This document shows, piece after piece, positions 1 through 12,015 of a DNA stretch of 64,000 bases. The notes under the pieces are model-generated. The model made no database searches. It had not been told where the DNA came from and saw only the letters and a list, made by a program, of their open reading frames with translations. The stretch's first letter is position 1. Each line of letters starts with the position of its first letter. Where the stretch lies: the NCBI GenBank assembly GCA_946803715.1, contig CAMPET010000020.1, forward strand, positions 248,488 through 312,487. The letters are read 5' to 3'. The stretch comes from Beroe ovata (taxonomy: Eukaryota > Ctenophora > Nuda > Beroida > Beroidae). The position numbers and the translations under genes were made by a program.

Positions 1-240
1 CATTTGAGGATAGCTCCCAAAAGGATCGACCGATTGACTTGAAACTTTTACCATAGCTCAAAGACCATTAGAAACTCGGACAACCAAAATTTCACGTCAA
101 TCCGATGATTGGTTCCCGAGTTAGTGGCCGTCATAACCCCTTATCCACCCAAAACGAGTCAGTTTGAGTGAGCATTTCAGGATAGCTCCCAAACGAATAG
201 ACCGATTGACTTGAAACTTCTAACATAGCTCAAGCTAAGT
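1..240. repeat. Tandem satellite with units of about 170 bp
   Basis: A block beginning aggatagctcccaaa at about position 6 recurs at about 174 with a few changes, so the unit is about 170 bp. Related sequence appears at 56215-56440 next to an exon of the SH3 gene, again in about 1.5 units. The copies have many point differences. No coding potential was seen. This is a dispersed satellite or the tandem part of a non-autonomous element; the family is not recognised. Confidence 0.7.
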
Positions 241-281
241 ATAAACCCTTTTAACGGTCCCAACTGTCATGTAAAGCTAAC

Positions 282-490
282 ACTCGCCGTGAAGCCACGC
301 CCAAAACACGATTTCAAACCTGTGGGAAGCATGACCAGCAAAAACACGAAAATCAATGGGACACACTGATACCGAAATATGGTCAAAAACATTTTTTCAG
401 AAGACATACTGGTAATAGGTGTTTCCGATCTATTTTTTGACGTAGAATTCAAATCTGAAGGAATTTTTGGGCTAGCTCATTGGGAAATAA
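282..490. repeat. Partial copy of the ~566-bp repeat
   Basis: The stretch starting cgccgtgaagccacgccc matches 39100-39310 and 39665-39885 closely over about 200 bases. It is the same family as the tandem satellite at 38.8-39.9 kb. From 490 to 854 I see only A/T-rich sequence and no exon. Confidence 0.75.
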
Positions 491-854
491 AATATAAAAT
501 GTTCATTGTTCGATCACGATGAAGAAATTTTGATGCCCATTTTATAACAGAAATGTATGACGATGTTCGAAAAAAAAATCTTTCATCTTTCTTTTTATGG
601 TATAACAATCTCAGTAATAATCTCAGAAGCAACATATAATATATTTGCGAAATGTTTTCTGCAATATTATTAAGACAACGAATCCTCAACACGAATTTCT
701 TTTATTCAATCCACCCATTACCCGCACTCTATCTCATAGTCAGTAATTCCAGCATACAACCGCAGGAGCACTCTTCCATTCTGAGACAAGCCAATTCCAG
801 TAAATGATAGCAAAACAGTTGAAATAGCGGAGTTATAACTTTCTTATTTTCCAG

Positions 855-3800
855 GACACTGGGTCTGGGGCGAGAACATGAGATTTTTCGAGGCGTTTTG
901 GGTGACCACATTTGGGCTCCTCTCCATGATGATTCTGGCTCTCATCAGCTTCGAACAGTACTCCAGATTCGTGAAACAGAAACAGTTACTCAACTGGCAG
1001 GTAGGCTGAATTTCCAATCATAACACTACTGATAGCTGAACGTTCAAAGAACGGAATCGTACGCCGGTTTGGCGTTGACTAGCAGTTACTTGCAATTCAT
1101 CAGCAGTGTGGCAATTCATCAGCAGTGTGGCAATTCATCAGCAGTGTGGCAATTTATCAGCAATTGCTGGAGAAGGTAGTCTCATGAATCGTGTGTCTGT
1201 GTGTGTGTGTGTGCGTGTGTGTGTGTGTGCGTGTGTNTGTGTGTGTGTGTGTGTGTGTGCAGGCGTGTGTGGCGCCACATCTTCACATAGTTAGATGCAA
1301 GCAAGTTACGGTAATTCATTGCTGTCTACTGGTGTAAATGCACAACAAAATATGCCTGCCTGTCATTGTATGGGAGACATGATATGCCAATCTGGTCGAT
1401 CCTTGTTCTACTACCGATACTCTATGTATCTGATATGGAGGAACTAAGAGTAATGAGTGAGTGAGAGTGATGACTGAGTGAGTGTAATGACTGAGTGAGA
1501 GTAATGAGTGAGGGACTTGGGAAAGGGGTGGGATGGGGTGGAGAAAGAAAGATAATGGGGGATCGGGAAGAGAGATATGGAGAGAGTGAACCCAGAGAGA
1601 GAGAGAGATATGGAGGGGGGAAAGATTGCTGGAGAGATGATAATGTGGGATACATTAATCCACTACAACCCTGACTCTCATAAAATCTGGTGCCGTTCGC
1701 CGCATCTTTACATCAGCCAAAGCACCACATGTATCTACATTATGCACGGGCCGATAACGTGACATTTCACGTGACAGGAAGCTTCTGACAGGGAACACGA
1801 TTGGATACTAAACATCAATTACACATGATTGAATTGACCAGCCCCCCGATGATCAACTATTTAACCGTGGATTTTGCTATGATCCGAGGTAACAGTGGAA
1901 TGACGTTACCATGGTGGCATTCATTACCACCAACCGACCATGCGCGTGCGTTACAAGCGCGCGAAGCGAAATGGAATATTTATGTTGAAGTTAGCTCGTA
2001 ACCGCATGAAATTGCATTTTTAAACCCCGTTCCCACTAAATGGTTACGTGACGCACAGTATAAGTGTGGCGACTCTCATTGAGGCAAGTCACCGAGTGTA
2101 AAGTACACCGAGTTTATAATAATAATATAGTTGGTTGCTGAGTAGACTGTACAGGGGATGTGGTGGTTAGCCAGTTTAGCTTCACAGGGAGGTCCCCGCT
2201 ATGATGCCCAGGTCGGGAAACAGTCGAGAGAGAGTGCATTGTGGAGTGCCTCTTTATGGTATTTTCAGATATTGGATCATATACGGTGGAATGGCTTAAC
2301 CCTCAAATGGGATCATGGGACCTCTCTTGCAAAATAGTTCTCCAGACCACTATATTTGAGTAATTTCAGAATTAGTCTTTGTCCGGAATCAAAACGTCAC
2401 CAAATGACGCACAGTTTACCATTATATCATGATTCCCTATTCATACCACATACCTATCCCCCTTCTTACGATCTACCTAACACCATTGTCCTTTAACAGT
2501 TCTCCTACACCCTCAGCCCCAAACCCCCAACTTACACACTCGATATCATCATCCCCTAGCCTAACTAGCTAGCACCCAGGTCCATTGGAACCTCCTTCCC
2601 CTTACTTAATGATAAGCCCCCCTACCCCTGAATAATACCATCCCTCGACCCCCTCCGAATTCACGTTGCTCCAACCCCCCTCACCACNGGTGATGGCTCT
2701 CCTTGGTGGTATCTACTTCCTAGCTCTCTTGTTCGGAGTGACGCCGCTCATCGGTTGGTGTGGCTATGGTCCTGAAGGTATGCACAATAAGTGTCACTAC
2801 ATCTAGATTCTCTCTACTGTAACTCTGAATGTTCTTTCTTACTTACTTAATAAGTTTTAAATAAAATATGTATTGAGTTTCCAAATCGCACGCTCGCGCG
2901 CATTTTTTGCGGTAGGTATTTATGTACGGACTGTGATGTCAAGATATTTCCCCGAAGTCCGTGCGTCAGCTCTCCGTGTAAGGATATAATATGTCGATTG
3001 CGAAAAACCATCCTTACTGCTCCACGGAGATTTATAAACTAATAAAGTTGACTACTTGACTAGGTATATTATTTGACTATGTGACCCACGATGCACTAAA
3101 CTCAATTTAGAAGCTTAGAAGGGTTGCTGTCCACGACACAAATTGGTGTCCATCGTTTAGTCGATAGGCACCGTCACGGAGAAATGCTGTGAGGATTATC
3201 ATTGCTCACAGCAATTGCCAAAGATTATCCGCGTTGTACGGAAACGGAAGTGGAAGTCTTGATTTCAAATTGAATTTTTGATTATTAAAAAGTGCTTGTT
3301 GTGCTTCTTTCATTGTGCTCAATAATCGGTACGAGGTTAAGCGTTCAATAATGCTGCCCCACCGAACAATCGCACTCACTTAATTTGCTCTAATACTTCA
3401 TCGATATGATTAAAAGTTGCACGAAAGTTCAATATATCAATGCCTTGAGATACTGGTAAAATGGTTATGTTAAATGCACCGGGGGCGATATGATCGTTTT
3501 TTACCACCTGATCTAGGTACTATTATCTATCGCACTGAAGTGCAGCGTTATTAATCGATATGGCATGATTGGGTGCCTATACCTTGATCTATAATGCCTG
3601 AAGTGTTCAACGCCAGGATTATGATTTATTCGGTAGCATCAAATGGATTTGACGCTAAGATGGATGACAGCAAAAGTTATCTTTCCTCCTCTTTGAGCTA
3701 GCTTTTAATGAGGTTAAGATTTAAACGGACTGGCTCATTAATCTATATGTACCTCCATGTTGCTTGAAGTTACAGGCTATTCTCAGGACCATTCTTAGCA

Positions 3801-6800
3801 ATCCCGGTATCCGGACCGAACTTGGACTCCACGCTTTTCAACCTAGATCATAATTCAAATCAAGATAACCTTGGCAGTCCACCTTTTCCGATTTCTGTGC
3901 TACTGATATATTCAACGAAACATTTCATAGGTTGCAGCTCGTGTATGACAATTTGATAATATTTGAGTATTTGGATCATAGATCATCTCTATAATTATGC
4001 AAGCAATAATTAATTATAGTGTGTGATACAGGTGGTCACACGGTGAAGTTGCCGAATTCAGCGTTTCCTCTCACCACCTTGTTACTTTGGACAACACATC
4101 CTGCGTGTGTGTGTGTCTGTCTGTCTGTCTGTATGTGTCTGTGTGTCTGTGTGTATGTGTGTGTCTGTGTTTGACATTCGTTCACACAATTCATGAAAAG
4201 AAGGCAATATTAACCCAAGGTAGTACTATGAGTGGTGATCATCTCAGTGTTTTCTGATCGCTTGCTCAAGTATTCTTAATGCTTGTGCGAATATATCAAA
4301 TGCTACATTCTAATATTCGAAATCTTTGAAATATATTATATTCTTTGTCATGGGAATTATTCATGGAGTTAGGGCTCACAATGAAACTCTCATTGCGAGA
4401 AAGTGAGGTGCGGGTGCTAATTTGTGCAAATTCAGAGAGCGAAATTGCGAGTATCCATCTTCTTTGATTGGAGCTCCTTTGATTGGATATTTATCCATAT
4501 ATAATTCAGGACATTAAAGACTCAAATTTTGAATCGTATCCATCTCTGTACTTCTAGCTTCAACATCTAGAATTTATAATTCGAGCAACAATAACTTCAA
4601 CAGTTGCAAGTGTAAAGAAGCATCTGTGACATCCAGATGAAATCCTCTCAAATTTCGTGTATAGTAGCGGTTAAACTCTGCTGTAATTTTGTATGTCGTA
4701 ATAGCAGTCAGAACTATGGCTACTTCCATCACTGTACACACGCTAATTATGTGCTTTAATTAACATGATTCTATGTATCCATGATGTTGCTGCAGGCAAA
4801 TTATTGTTCGCTACCTATGATTGTGGTGATTTTATACAAATCATACAATGGAAGCTGTTGGTGCATTATAATGTCTCATCTCACATCTGAGCGACCAATT
4901 CATGGAATAAATTGTTCAAGTTTCATAACACTCGGGTAATGTAATGTGGATACGACACGTGATGGATATATTATCAGTCACGTGATAAAAACGTGGTTTT
5001 TAGTTGATATTGTTACTTTGTTACCATGAGACGTGTGTGTGTGTGTGTGTGTATGTGTGTGTGTGTATGTGAGTGTGTATGTGAGTGTGTGTATGTGTGT
5101 ATGTGAGTGTGCGTGTGTGTGTGTGCGTCTGTGTGTGCTTGTATGTATGAGCGTGTGTACTGTGTGTGTATGTGTGTGAAAATAATATCTGCGAACAATA
5201 TGATTATCCTTATAATACATAACTGTCTCTCATTTTCTCGCAACAACATTGAACTCATCGAATATATTACAACTGTTATGGAGTGTGTTATAGCATACTG
5301 TATGTGATAGAAACGAAATGGATCGCTATTATAATCTACATTAAACACCACTTATATTATGTGATGTGTAACTGTTAAACCGGAACTGAAACGTGTCTAG
5401 ACGGTCTAAAACTTCCCTCTTTTTCATGTACCACTGCCGTGCCTTTGGAATGTTTCATATGGTAATGAACGCGTTATTATGAATACAGATACATTCAGCT
5501 GATGCCACGTCTTAAAGCAGGGTTTATGGTGGATCTTGAGGGTTAATAGCTACATTTATACAGTCTACCACCCTTAACCATCTTTCCAGAGTGTTCGCTA
5601 CATTGCACCAGTTGAGGTTACATGGTTTTGCTTCGTATTTAAGCTATGAATTTCACGCATGAAGTTCTCGGAGCCCAAAGTATTTCCAAACCAAGCATGA
5701 TATGGATTTGGTTGACAACTTGTTACAGGCCGTGACAATTCAATCTCCAAAATTAGACCACCTGATATCAAAGTACGGACAGTTATTAGATCATGGCAGT
5801 CAAGTGACGTCCGGATTTAATGTAAGGCGCGATGATCTGATTGCACAGTCCAATGCGCGGTACGCGCGCGCGTTCAAAACTTAACCGCCTTACATGCGCG
5901 CGTCAATGGTACTGGTGGTAGCGTGAAGGAGTATGATTGACGTATAGTAAAGTTTTCGAGCATAGTTTACTGATTTAGACATCAAATCATCCTGGTGTAA
6001 GATGTCATGACATCATCATTTCAGGGTACGGAGTGAGCAACTCATTGCTATGGAACGACCTGGACAATAATGCTGCTAGTTACATAGTTGTGATAATGAT
6101 TGTCGGATATTTCTGTCCGCTGAGTATCATCATGTACTGCTACAGATCTATATATAACCTTGTTCAGGTATCCCTTCATTGTCCCCTTTACCATTCCATC
6201 CATTTATTCGGCATCATTGATATTCTGCGTCATCCACAATTGGCGAATGTCGAAATTTCCACAGGTACAATCAAATGTTGCAATCGTGAGCACGATAATC
6301 AGTGAGAATGTCACTGTTCTTACAGCAAATAGGAATCACTCTTTGCTGGTACGTTTGTATGGGGACTGGAGTGTAGCATGGTGTCGTAGAATTACTCCCT
6401 ACCCTCGCTGGCGGGATTTTATCGCCACTGTTATCATAGGAAGCTCGTAGAATGAACGATTTGTTTTCTAAATAGTTACTCATAGATTTAGCCGAGAATA
6501 AAATTATAATTCCAGGTGCAAGAAAGGCAGCTGGCAACGACCATTACATTCGTGATCCTTGCCTTCTTCTTCTGTTGGTCACCTTATGTGGTGATCAACC
6601 TTATCAACATGTTCACCCCGTGGGTCACAAAGTACAGGATACTTGCAACGGTAGGAATACACATCAATTACAACATCAATGACTTAAATTTTGCAATTCA
6701 GTTTTCATTCATTCTAACGTTATTCGTTTAATTGGCATGTTATTACTGCTAGTATTATAACCTTGTTGAAGTAGATTTACGAAGTTAGGTAAAACCTCAT

Positions 6801-6950
6801 TCCGACACCCAGGTCCCAGCTCTATTCGCCAAGTCGTCCACTCTGTGGTGGGTTGTTCTGTACAGTATGATGGACAGTCGGATTAAAAAGGCGTGTCGGA
6901 AAACGTGCGAACACTTCCGACGCGCTTTCAGAGTCTGGTATTTCACGTAA
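855..6950 (+). CDS. Divergent opsin (rhodopsin-class GPCR), 5' end outside window
   Basis: Six exons are joined in phase: 855-1000, 2690-2777, 6025-6167, 6265-6348, 6516-6650 and 6813-6950 (TAA). They cover TM3 to the C-terminus; TM1-2 and the start lie upstream of the window. Family signatures seen: TM3 ending ISFEQY, TM4 ending TPLIGWCGYGPEG (opsin-typical PLxGWxxYxPEG), TM5 SYIVV...YFCPLSIIMYCY, TM6 FFFCWSPY (W265 position), and TM7 VPALFAKSSTLWWVVLY, whose Lys falls at the retinal Schiff-base position 296. By gapless alignment to bovine rhodopsin, Glu is present at 113 and 181. Oddities: no Cys at 110 or 187, so the conserved disulfide is absent. E(D)RY reads EQY, and NPxxY has lost its Asn and Pro. 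The tail is short. The exon at 6265-6348 adds an extended third cytoplasmic loop. The acceptor before 2690 contains N2688, which must be A for an AG. Function inferred: light- or retinal-binding membrane receptor or photoisomerase. A non-photic rhodopsin-class GPCR is less likely. Confidence 0.88.
1092..1166. repeat. 19-bp minisatellite
   Basis: The unit caattcatcagcagtgtgg occurs three times in perfect tandem, followed by a degenerate fourth copy. It lies in the first opsin intron seen here. Confidence 0.9.
1195..1262. repeat. (GT)n microsatellite with an N
   Basis: A nearly pure GT run is interrupted by GC steps. N1237 lies inside it, consistent with ambiguous sequencing of the simple repeat. 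Confidence 0.95.
2778..6024 (+). other. Long opsin intron
   Basis: A 3.2-kb intron between the TM4 and TM5 exons. It holds TG/TCTG simple repeats at about 4105-4170 and a long GT run at about 5034-5178. No conserved protein is recognised. An open stretch at 5702-5884 has no splice context or homology that I recognise. Confidence 0.65.
5034..5178. repeat. (GT)n microsatellite
   Basis: About 145 bases of GT with scattered GA, GC and AT interruptions. The His/Thr-rich and Cys/Val-rich open frames across it are artefacts of the repeat. Confidence 0.95.
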
Positions 6951-8276
6951 TTTGGGTAGATATGTTGTCGAGTGGTTCTATACCGTGTTTCGACATCACT
7001 TGGAGATGAATAAAGCAAGTAAAATGCCTAACATTGAATAAATTTGATTTTTTACATTTTGTTTTAATTTCATCCAACTAAAATATTTATAACCTTAAGT
7101 AACTTTGACATTTTGGTCCTTATCAAATACTAACATACAGATTTAATTTAATTATTTCTCTTGATTCAATTCTATTATTGCTTCGTTCATTAAAACTTCG
7201 ATTGTTTTCGATATTATGTATGTGATAAAACTATTCGTTAACGTTTTTTGCTCCCTAAATTAGATTAGAATTTTCTGGCATGGTCAAAAAACTTGGTTAC
7301 ATTATTTGACACACTTCTTTGAATTTGATTGGGCATATTCTGCATTTTATCTCGCTCTAATCTATTGCAGTATATTGACCAGTAAACAGTAAGTTTAAAT
7401 TTAATCGCCAAAGCAATGGCAGATTGGTATGTATATTGTATATCTTTTTTCACCACTGCACTTGAAGTATAATGCTTATCTGTATCTAAAGAGGCAGGTC
7501 GTATAAGATCACGAGCATCATGCTAGACTGCTGATTCAGTGATTCAAGCTGCGAAGCGGCTAGCGTGCGCGGCGTCAGCAAGAGCAAAGAGTGTGCGCTT
7601 GCTTGCATGGCAGTGATCATTGCGCCGCGCACCCCTTAATAAGGGCCCCGATCCCCTTATTTTACTTTGTGATCTGAAAAGTTGTGAAAAAAGAGCCTAG
7701 CAAATCAGCTCAGCACGGCGAATTACAAGTAAGATAATGACATTGCGCCGCGCGCAAAACAAAATTCTCGATCGCGGTCGAGACAGGGTCTATCTGTTAT
7801 CATCGATCGACTTAATGCTGCTGATCAAAAAGCTTGCAGTTGCAGTAAGCTACACGCGACCATTCCCGCACTCGTCTGTGGTTTGATTTATTGTAGGACT
7901 TTCCGAAACCCATCCACCCAAAACAAATCCCGCCAGTTGCAGTGATGGTGCCTAATTGTGCAGTACAATCAATCTATGAAACAATGAAAAGCAAAGATAT
8001 TGAATATGATTTTGAATTTGTAAATGATTGAAGTGGATTGAATTTGTAATAATGAGATTTGACTCTCAACCATCAACCTTGTTCAATAACATTATATTAG
8101 TTATACTATCTGTTCCAGAAATGACATGATAAATGCCAATGGGGTTCTAAATCAACATCTGTACCAGAATAGATTTGTTTGACACCAGGTTATACCCTTT
8201 CTTATTCAATTCTTTAGCAATTGTATAGTGTACCTTAGCAATATGATTTTACCTTAGCTATCAATTTCAGGATGAT
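6951..8276. other. Intergenic region between opsin and the Gln-rich gene
   Basis: An A/T-rich opsin 3' flank runs to about 7490. A GCGC-rich repeat copy follows at about 7540-7880, then the presumed promoter/5' UTR of the next gene. No protein-coding exon is seen. Confidence 0.6.
7540..7880. repeat. Copy of a GCGC-rich dispersed repeat
   Basis: The stretch at about 7745-7811 (gcgcgcaaaacaaaattctcg ... tcatcgatcgac) is the reverse complement of 16288-16330, apart from small insertions. The family also occurs around 15700-16650 and 58760-59060. No coding potential. Class unknown, possibly a non-autonomous transposable element. Confidence 0.65.
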
Positions 8277-11200
8277 ATGCCGAAAGAGTCAAAACATCAA
8301 AACTTGTTTATTAAAAAGTCTTTAAATAGACATTTAGGTCAGTATAGTTTCCTTCCATTATATGGACTGAGGAATTGTTCTAAGAATAACCAATGGCCGA
8401 TATAGGAATGGCCTATAGGCATGACAATTTACATATTTTGGATTGTATATTAGACTTGTTAGTGATAAAACTTATGCCATAGATATCTTGGATGGAACTT
8501 GGTCCTCATAATGAGTCATGAAGCATGATGATGAAATATTAACAAGATGCATTTCAGGGAGTAACATTCAGGGTTCCAGTGATCACTCCGAAAACTCAAG
8601 GACATCTACTCCAACAGTATCAGAGGATGAAAGTGGTAGAGCTGGTGGAGGAAGTAATTCAGAGGTTCAAGGAGGTTCAACTGCAGGAGAAGCTAGTTCA
8701 AGTCATGGGATCCCTCCTAAAGTAGATGATAAGCCTGGGCAAGAAGGGGTTCACGGAGCTGAGAAAAGCACAAAAGATGAAAATAGAGGGAAAAGTCATG
8801 ATGACAAAGTTTATGATGAAAGGGCATCAAAAATACTTGTTGATAAGTTCCAAGAAGCACTGAATGACTCTGCTGATGAGAGTTCCTCTGTCAGTACTTC
8901 ATCAGATAGTAGAGATCACAAAAGTAGTAAAAGGTAACTACTTGGGTGATACTGTTAGGTATATGATCCTATTGAGTATATGGTATAAACCTTTTCAAGC
9001 CATTAGTTCTGATTATCTTCACTCAGGCCTCTACGCAAAGGTAGAGATCCTGGTGGTAGAGGACACTTCCATAGTTCCTACAGGGGTGGCTACCATCGTG
9101 GAGGTGGCAAACCTGATAGATGCAGAGATTCAAGACAGATGTCTTACTACGGAAGAGGTTATTAAAGATGTGTAATTCAACAGTTCGGGTGCTCAAGCAT
9201 AGATATCATTAGTGCTTCATTTTCAACTTTTCTTAATTTGCTGACTGTTGAAATATACCAGGTCATCCTAGAGCCATGATGACTTACGGTCATGGCCCAG
9301 TTCGCCCTCCTCCACCTTCTTCCCAGAGTTATATAGATCAACTGCCTCAGTCACCGAGGGAAAGTGGGCAGTACTTGAGTCACATGACCAGGTAAGACTT
9401 AAATCTTTCTATTTTCAATGTCATTCTATGCCCTAAATTGGTTACTCACTACTTTTTAGTTTTGATTTATTGTTGATTGAGTGGTGCAAGGTAGACAATT
9501 TTGACTTTTCAGTCCTCGCAGAACACCAAGACACTCTGAAAGCAGTTCCTGTGGCTCTCCCCTTCCCATCCATTACCCGCCCCAGACCCCACCTCAGTCA
9601 CCGAGACATTTCTATGATTCTCCCATCAATAGTCCTCTGAGACGTCACATGTCCCCGTTTAACTCGCCCCCTCGACACCCTGCTTCTCCTCTACCAAGGA
9701 TGTTACCCCCTGAATCTATGCACCCTGGTATGATGCAGGCTGTGCCCATCCCGCAGCCTGATATGGGAATTTTCCATGGAGCTCACCCTCCACAATATGG
9801 TCAGTATCCAATGCGACCCATGACTCCCGAACAGCAACACATGCTATTCTCGATGGAACAAAATATGGCTCAGCAACAGCAACTTGCATTCCAATATCAA
9901 ATGTCCAAGCAGGAGCATTCTGCTGATTTCGTCGCAAGTCAAAGAGCACAACATGGCCAGCAAATGTCTGTGGCAGTTCAGCAAAATCCTTATTACATGC
10001 AATATCTAGCTCAGCAACAACAGCAACAGCCGCAAGGTCTCCTGTCAATTGGGCAACGTCCCATCGTTCCAAACGTGGGACAGATGCAGATGCTTCAACA
10101 AGTACAGCAACAGAGCGATCATCCTATGCAGATCAGGCAACAGCTACCCTTTGGCCAGCACATGCCAAGAGCTGCGCACGTCCCAATCGCTCAGCAAATG
10201 CCTCCTGGACACCACATTCCAGAAGAAATGGGGGGACAAAGACTGCCTCTCAGTCAAGGAATGCCACCTGGTCAAAGCATGGGGCAAGGCATGCCCATGC
10301 TACAAAGTATGGCAGCTGCAAGCCAGAATATGCCTGGCCAAAGAGTCCCCGGTCCTGCGATGCACGGTCAGATGGTCATTACACAGGGTCTTCAACATCC
10401 TGGTACGCTGATGATGAACGCCTCCTCGCCAAACGCATCTGAGATATCGCCACAGTTGATGCAGCAGCATTCTCAAATGAGGCAGATCATGATGCAAAAT
10501 CAACAGATGCAACCTGGTTTCATGCCTGGACAGCCTATGCCTGGGTATCAAATGCAAATGGTGGCTGATCAACAAATCATTGTGCCACAACCAATTCATT
10601 CGGAGGTTGAGCAACCGGTTGAGAGCCCAGTTCCGACGCAAAACATGGGTATTCCAACTGGTGTTCCACTCAATGTCGGTCCGCCTATCGGTAAAAATGC
10701 AACAATGCACTCGTACTCGTTTATGCATCCTGGGGTACTACAACAACAACAGCAACAACAACATCAACAACATCAACAACAACAACAACAGCAACAGCAA
10801 CAGCAACAACAGACGATACTTGCGGCCCCAAACACTGCTCCAAATCCTGCAGACAACTCTACGCATCCAATTGCTGGTGCTCCCGGAAACTTGCCGCCGA
10901 CATCATTACCAACAACGTCAGCCAGTCTGCCAGCGCCCACTCAACAAACTGATAAAGCCCAAAGTTCCATCCCAACTCCTGATCCTCCAGTCAAACCTAC
11001 TACTAATCTCCCAACTTCCGTCAAAGAAACGAAGCAGGAAGAATACGCTGTTAGTGAGGCCAAACCTGCCCCTCCAACTTCTCTAGACGCTATGACCCTT
11101 GATCCTCCCAGCAGCAAACCGGCGCCTGTTCCAGAACCATCGACCAAGCCATCCAACAATACCCCAGGAATACTGCGAATTCCTCTGCAGCTCCCAACTG

Positions 11201-12015
11201 AGGAAGAGCTGATGAAGTCACCGGAAGTGCAAACACCAGCGAACATGAAGAAAAACTACTGGCAAAACCGACACCGTAGGCCCTCAGAGTCAGAGAAAGT
11301 TGAAGTTGATGGAAAACAGGATAAGAAGTCCGGGGTAAGGCCTGCGAAACAGGTGATTGAAGCTGCTGAACAAAAAGTTGAGAAAGTATCGTCTAAACCA
11401 ATCCCTGACGTAACTCAAGAGACTGAGAAGCCGAAAGTAGAGGTTGTTGAAACACCTAAAAAGGCCAAAGCCCCCATAAAGTCAAAGGCGTTTAACTTGA
11501 ACGATCTGAACAGTCTTCTCAATAGCACAGTTGAGCATAACAAGACCATACCTAAGACGGATATATCGTCTACTACCGGTAGTGTGGAAGTTGTTCTGAA
11601 CCAGGGTTTCCGACGGACCCAATCCCCGAATCTAGCGGCAGCCCGTCCCGAATCGTCCCTATCTCGTCCCGAGTCATCCCGTGCCGAGGAGAGCTGGAGA
11701 CCTCTATCGAGGGAGAGTGGCAAGGGCAAGGGGGATCTGAGCTGGAGAAGCAGTGACAACGCCGCGCGGAGCGTTATGGACGATGACCCGGCGAGAGAGC
11801 AAGCGCTCAGGGAGGCACAATCCAAGGATCTGTCAACCGGACAGCAGATTCAGTACGCCATCGAGAAGCTGAAGTGTTCGACTCCGACTGGGCGATCAGT
11901 GTCCGAGTCCTCCTCTAGAAGTGCTAAAGCTGAGGAGGTGATTGAGGGTGAGCAGAGCACTTGGTACGATGAGGATGATGAGGAACAGTTCAATCCCTTT
12001 GATGTTGATATATAA
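8277..12015 (+). CDS. 1066-aa Gln/Pro/Met-rich RGG protein, uncharacterised
   Basis: Exons: 8277-8337 (ATG at 8277), 8558-8933, 9027-9157, 9262-9391 and 9513-12015 (TAA). Phases agree at all four junctions and give 1066 residues. The N-terminal part is Ser/Asp/Glu-rich. Exon 3 encodes a short Arg/Gly/Tyr-rich (RGG/RGY) patch. The last exon holds about 700 residues rich in Gln, Pro and Met with many HM/PGQ-type repeats, then a polyglutamine tract (codons CAA/CAG at about 10740-10812). The Lys/Glu/Ser-rich C-terminal part ends in a strongly acidic tail with a FNPFDVDI terminus. No globular domain is recognised. RGG plus prion-like Gln-rich composition is typical of RNA-granule proteins, so an mRNP role is an inference only. 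The donor after exon 3 (G|gttatt) is weak but is the only one that keeps the frame. An upstream 5' UTR exon is likely because an AG acceptor directly precedes the start codon. Confidence 0.85.
10736..10815 (+). repeat. Coding CAA/CAG repeat (polyglutamine)
   Basis: About 80 bases of CAA and CAG codons with two CAT interruptions, in frame within the Gln-rich protein. A shorter CAG/CAA cluster precedes it at 10013-10030. It is likely length-polymorphic. Confidence 0.95.

Larger units (their letters stand above)
1001..2689 (+). other. Opsin intron
   Basis: A 1.7-kb intron between the TM3 and TM4 exons. It contains the 19-bp minisatellite, the GT run, and GAGT/GAGA-rich sequence at 1440-1620. 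No further exon is seen. Confidence 0.7.

Noticed and set aside
4978-5351. His/Thr-rich and Cys/Val-rich open frames
   Set aside because: They are the translations of a (GT)n/(CA)n microsatellite and have no splice context.
10300-11825. Several open frames on both strands within 9.7-11.8 kb
   Set aside because: They are shadows of the long Gln-rich exon, which is open for 2.5 kb in the phase predicted by its splice sites.
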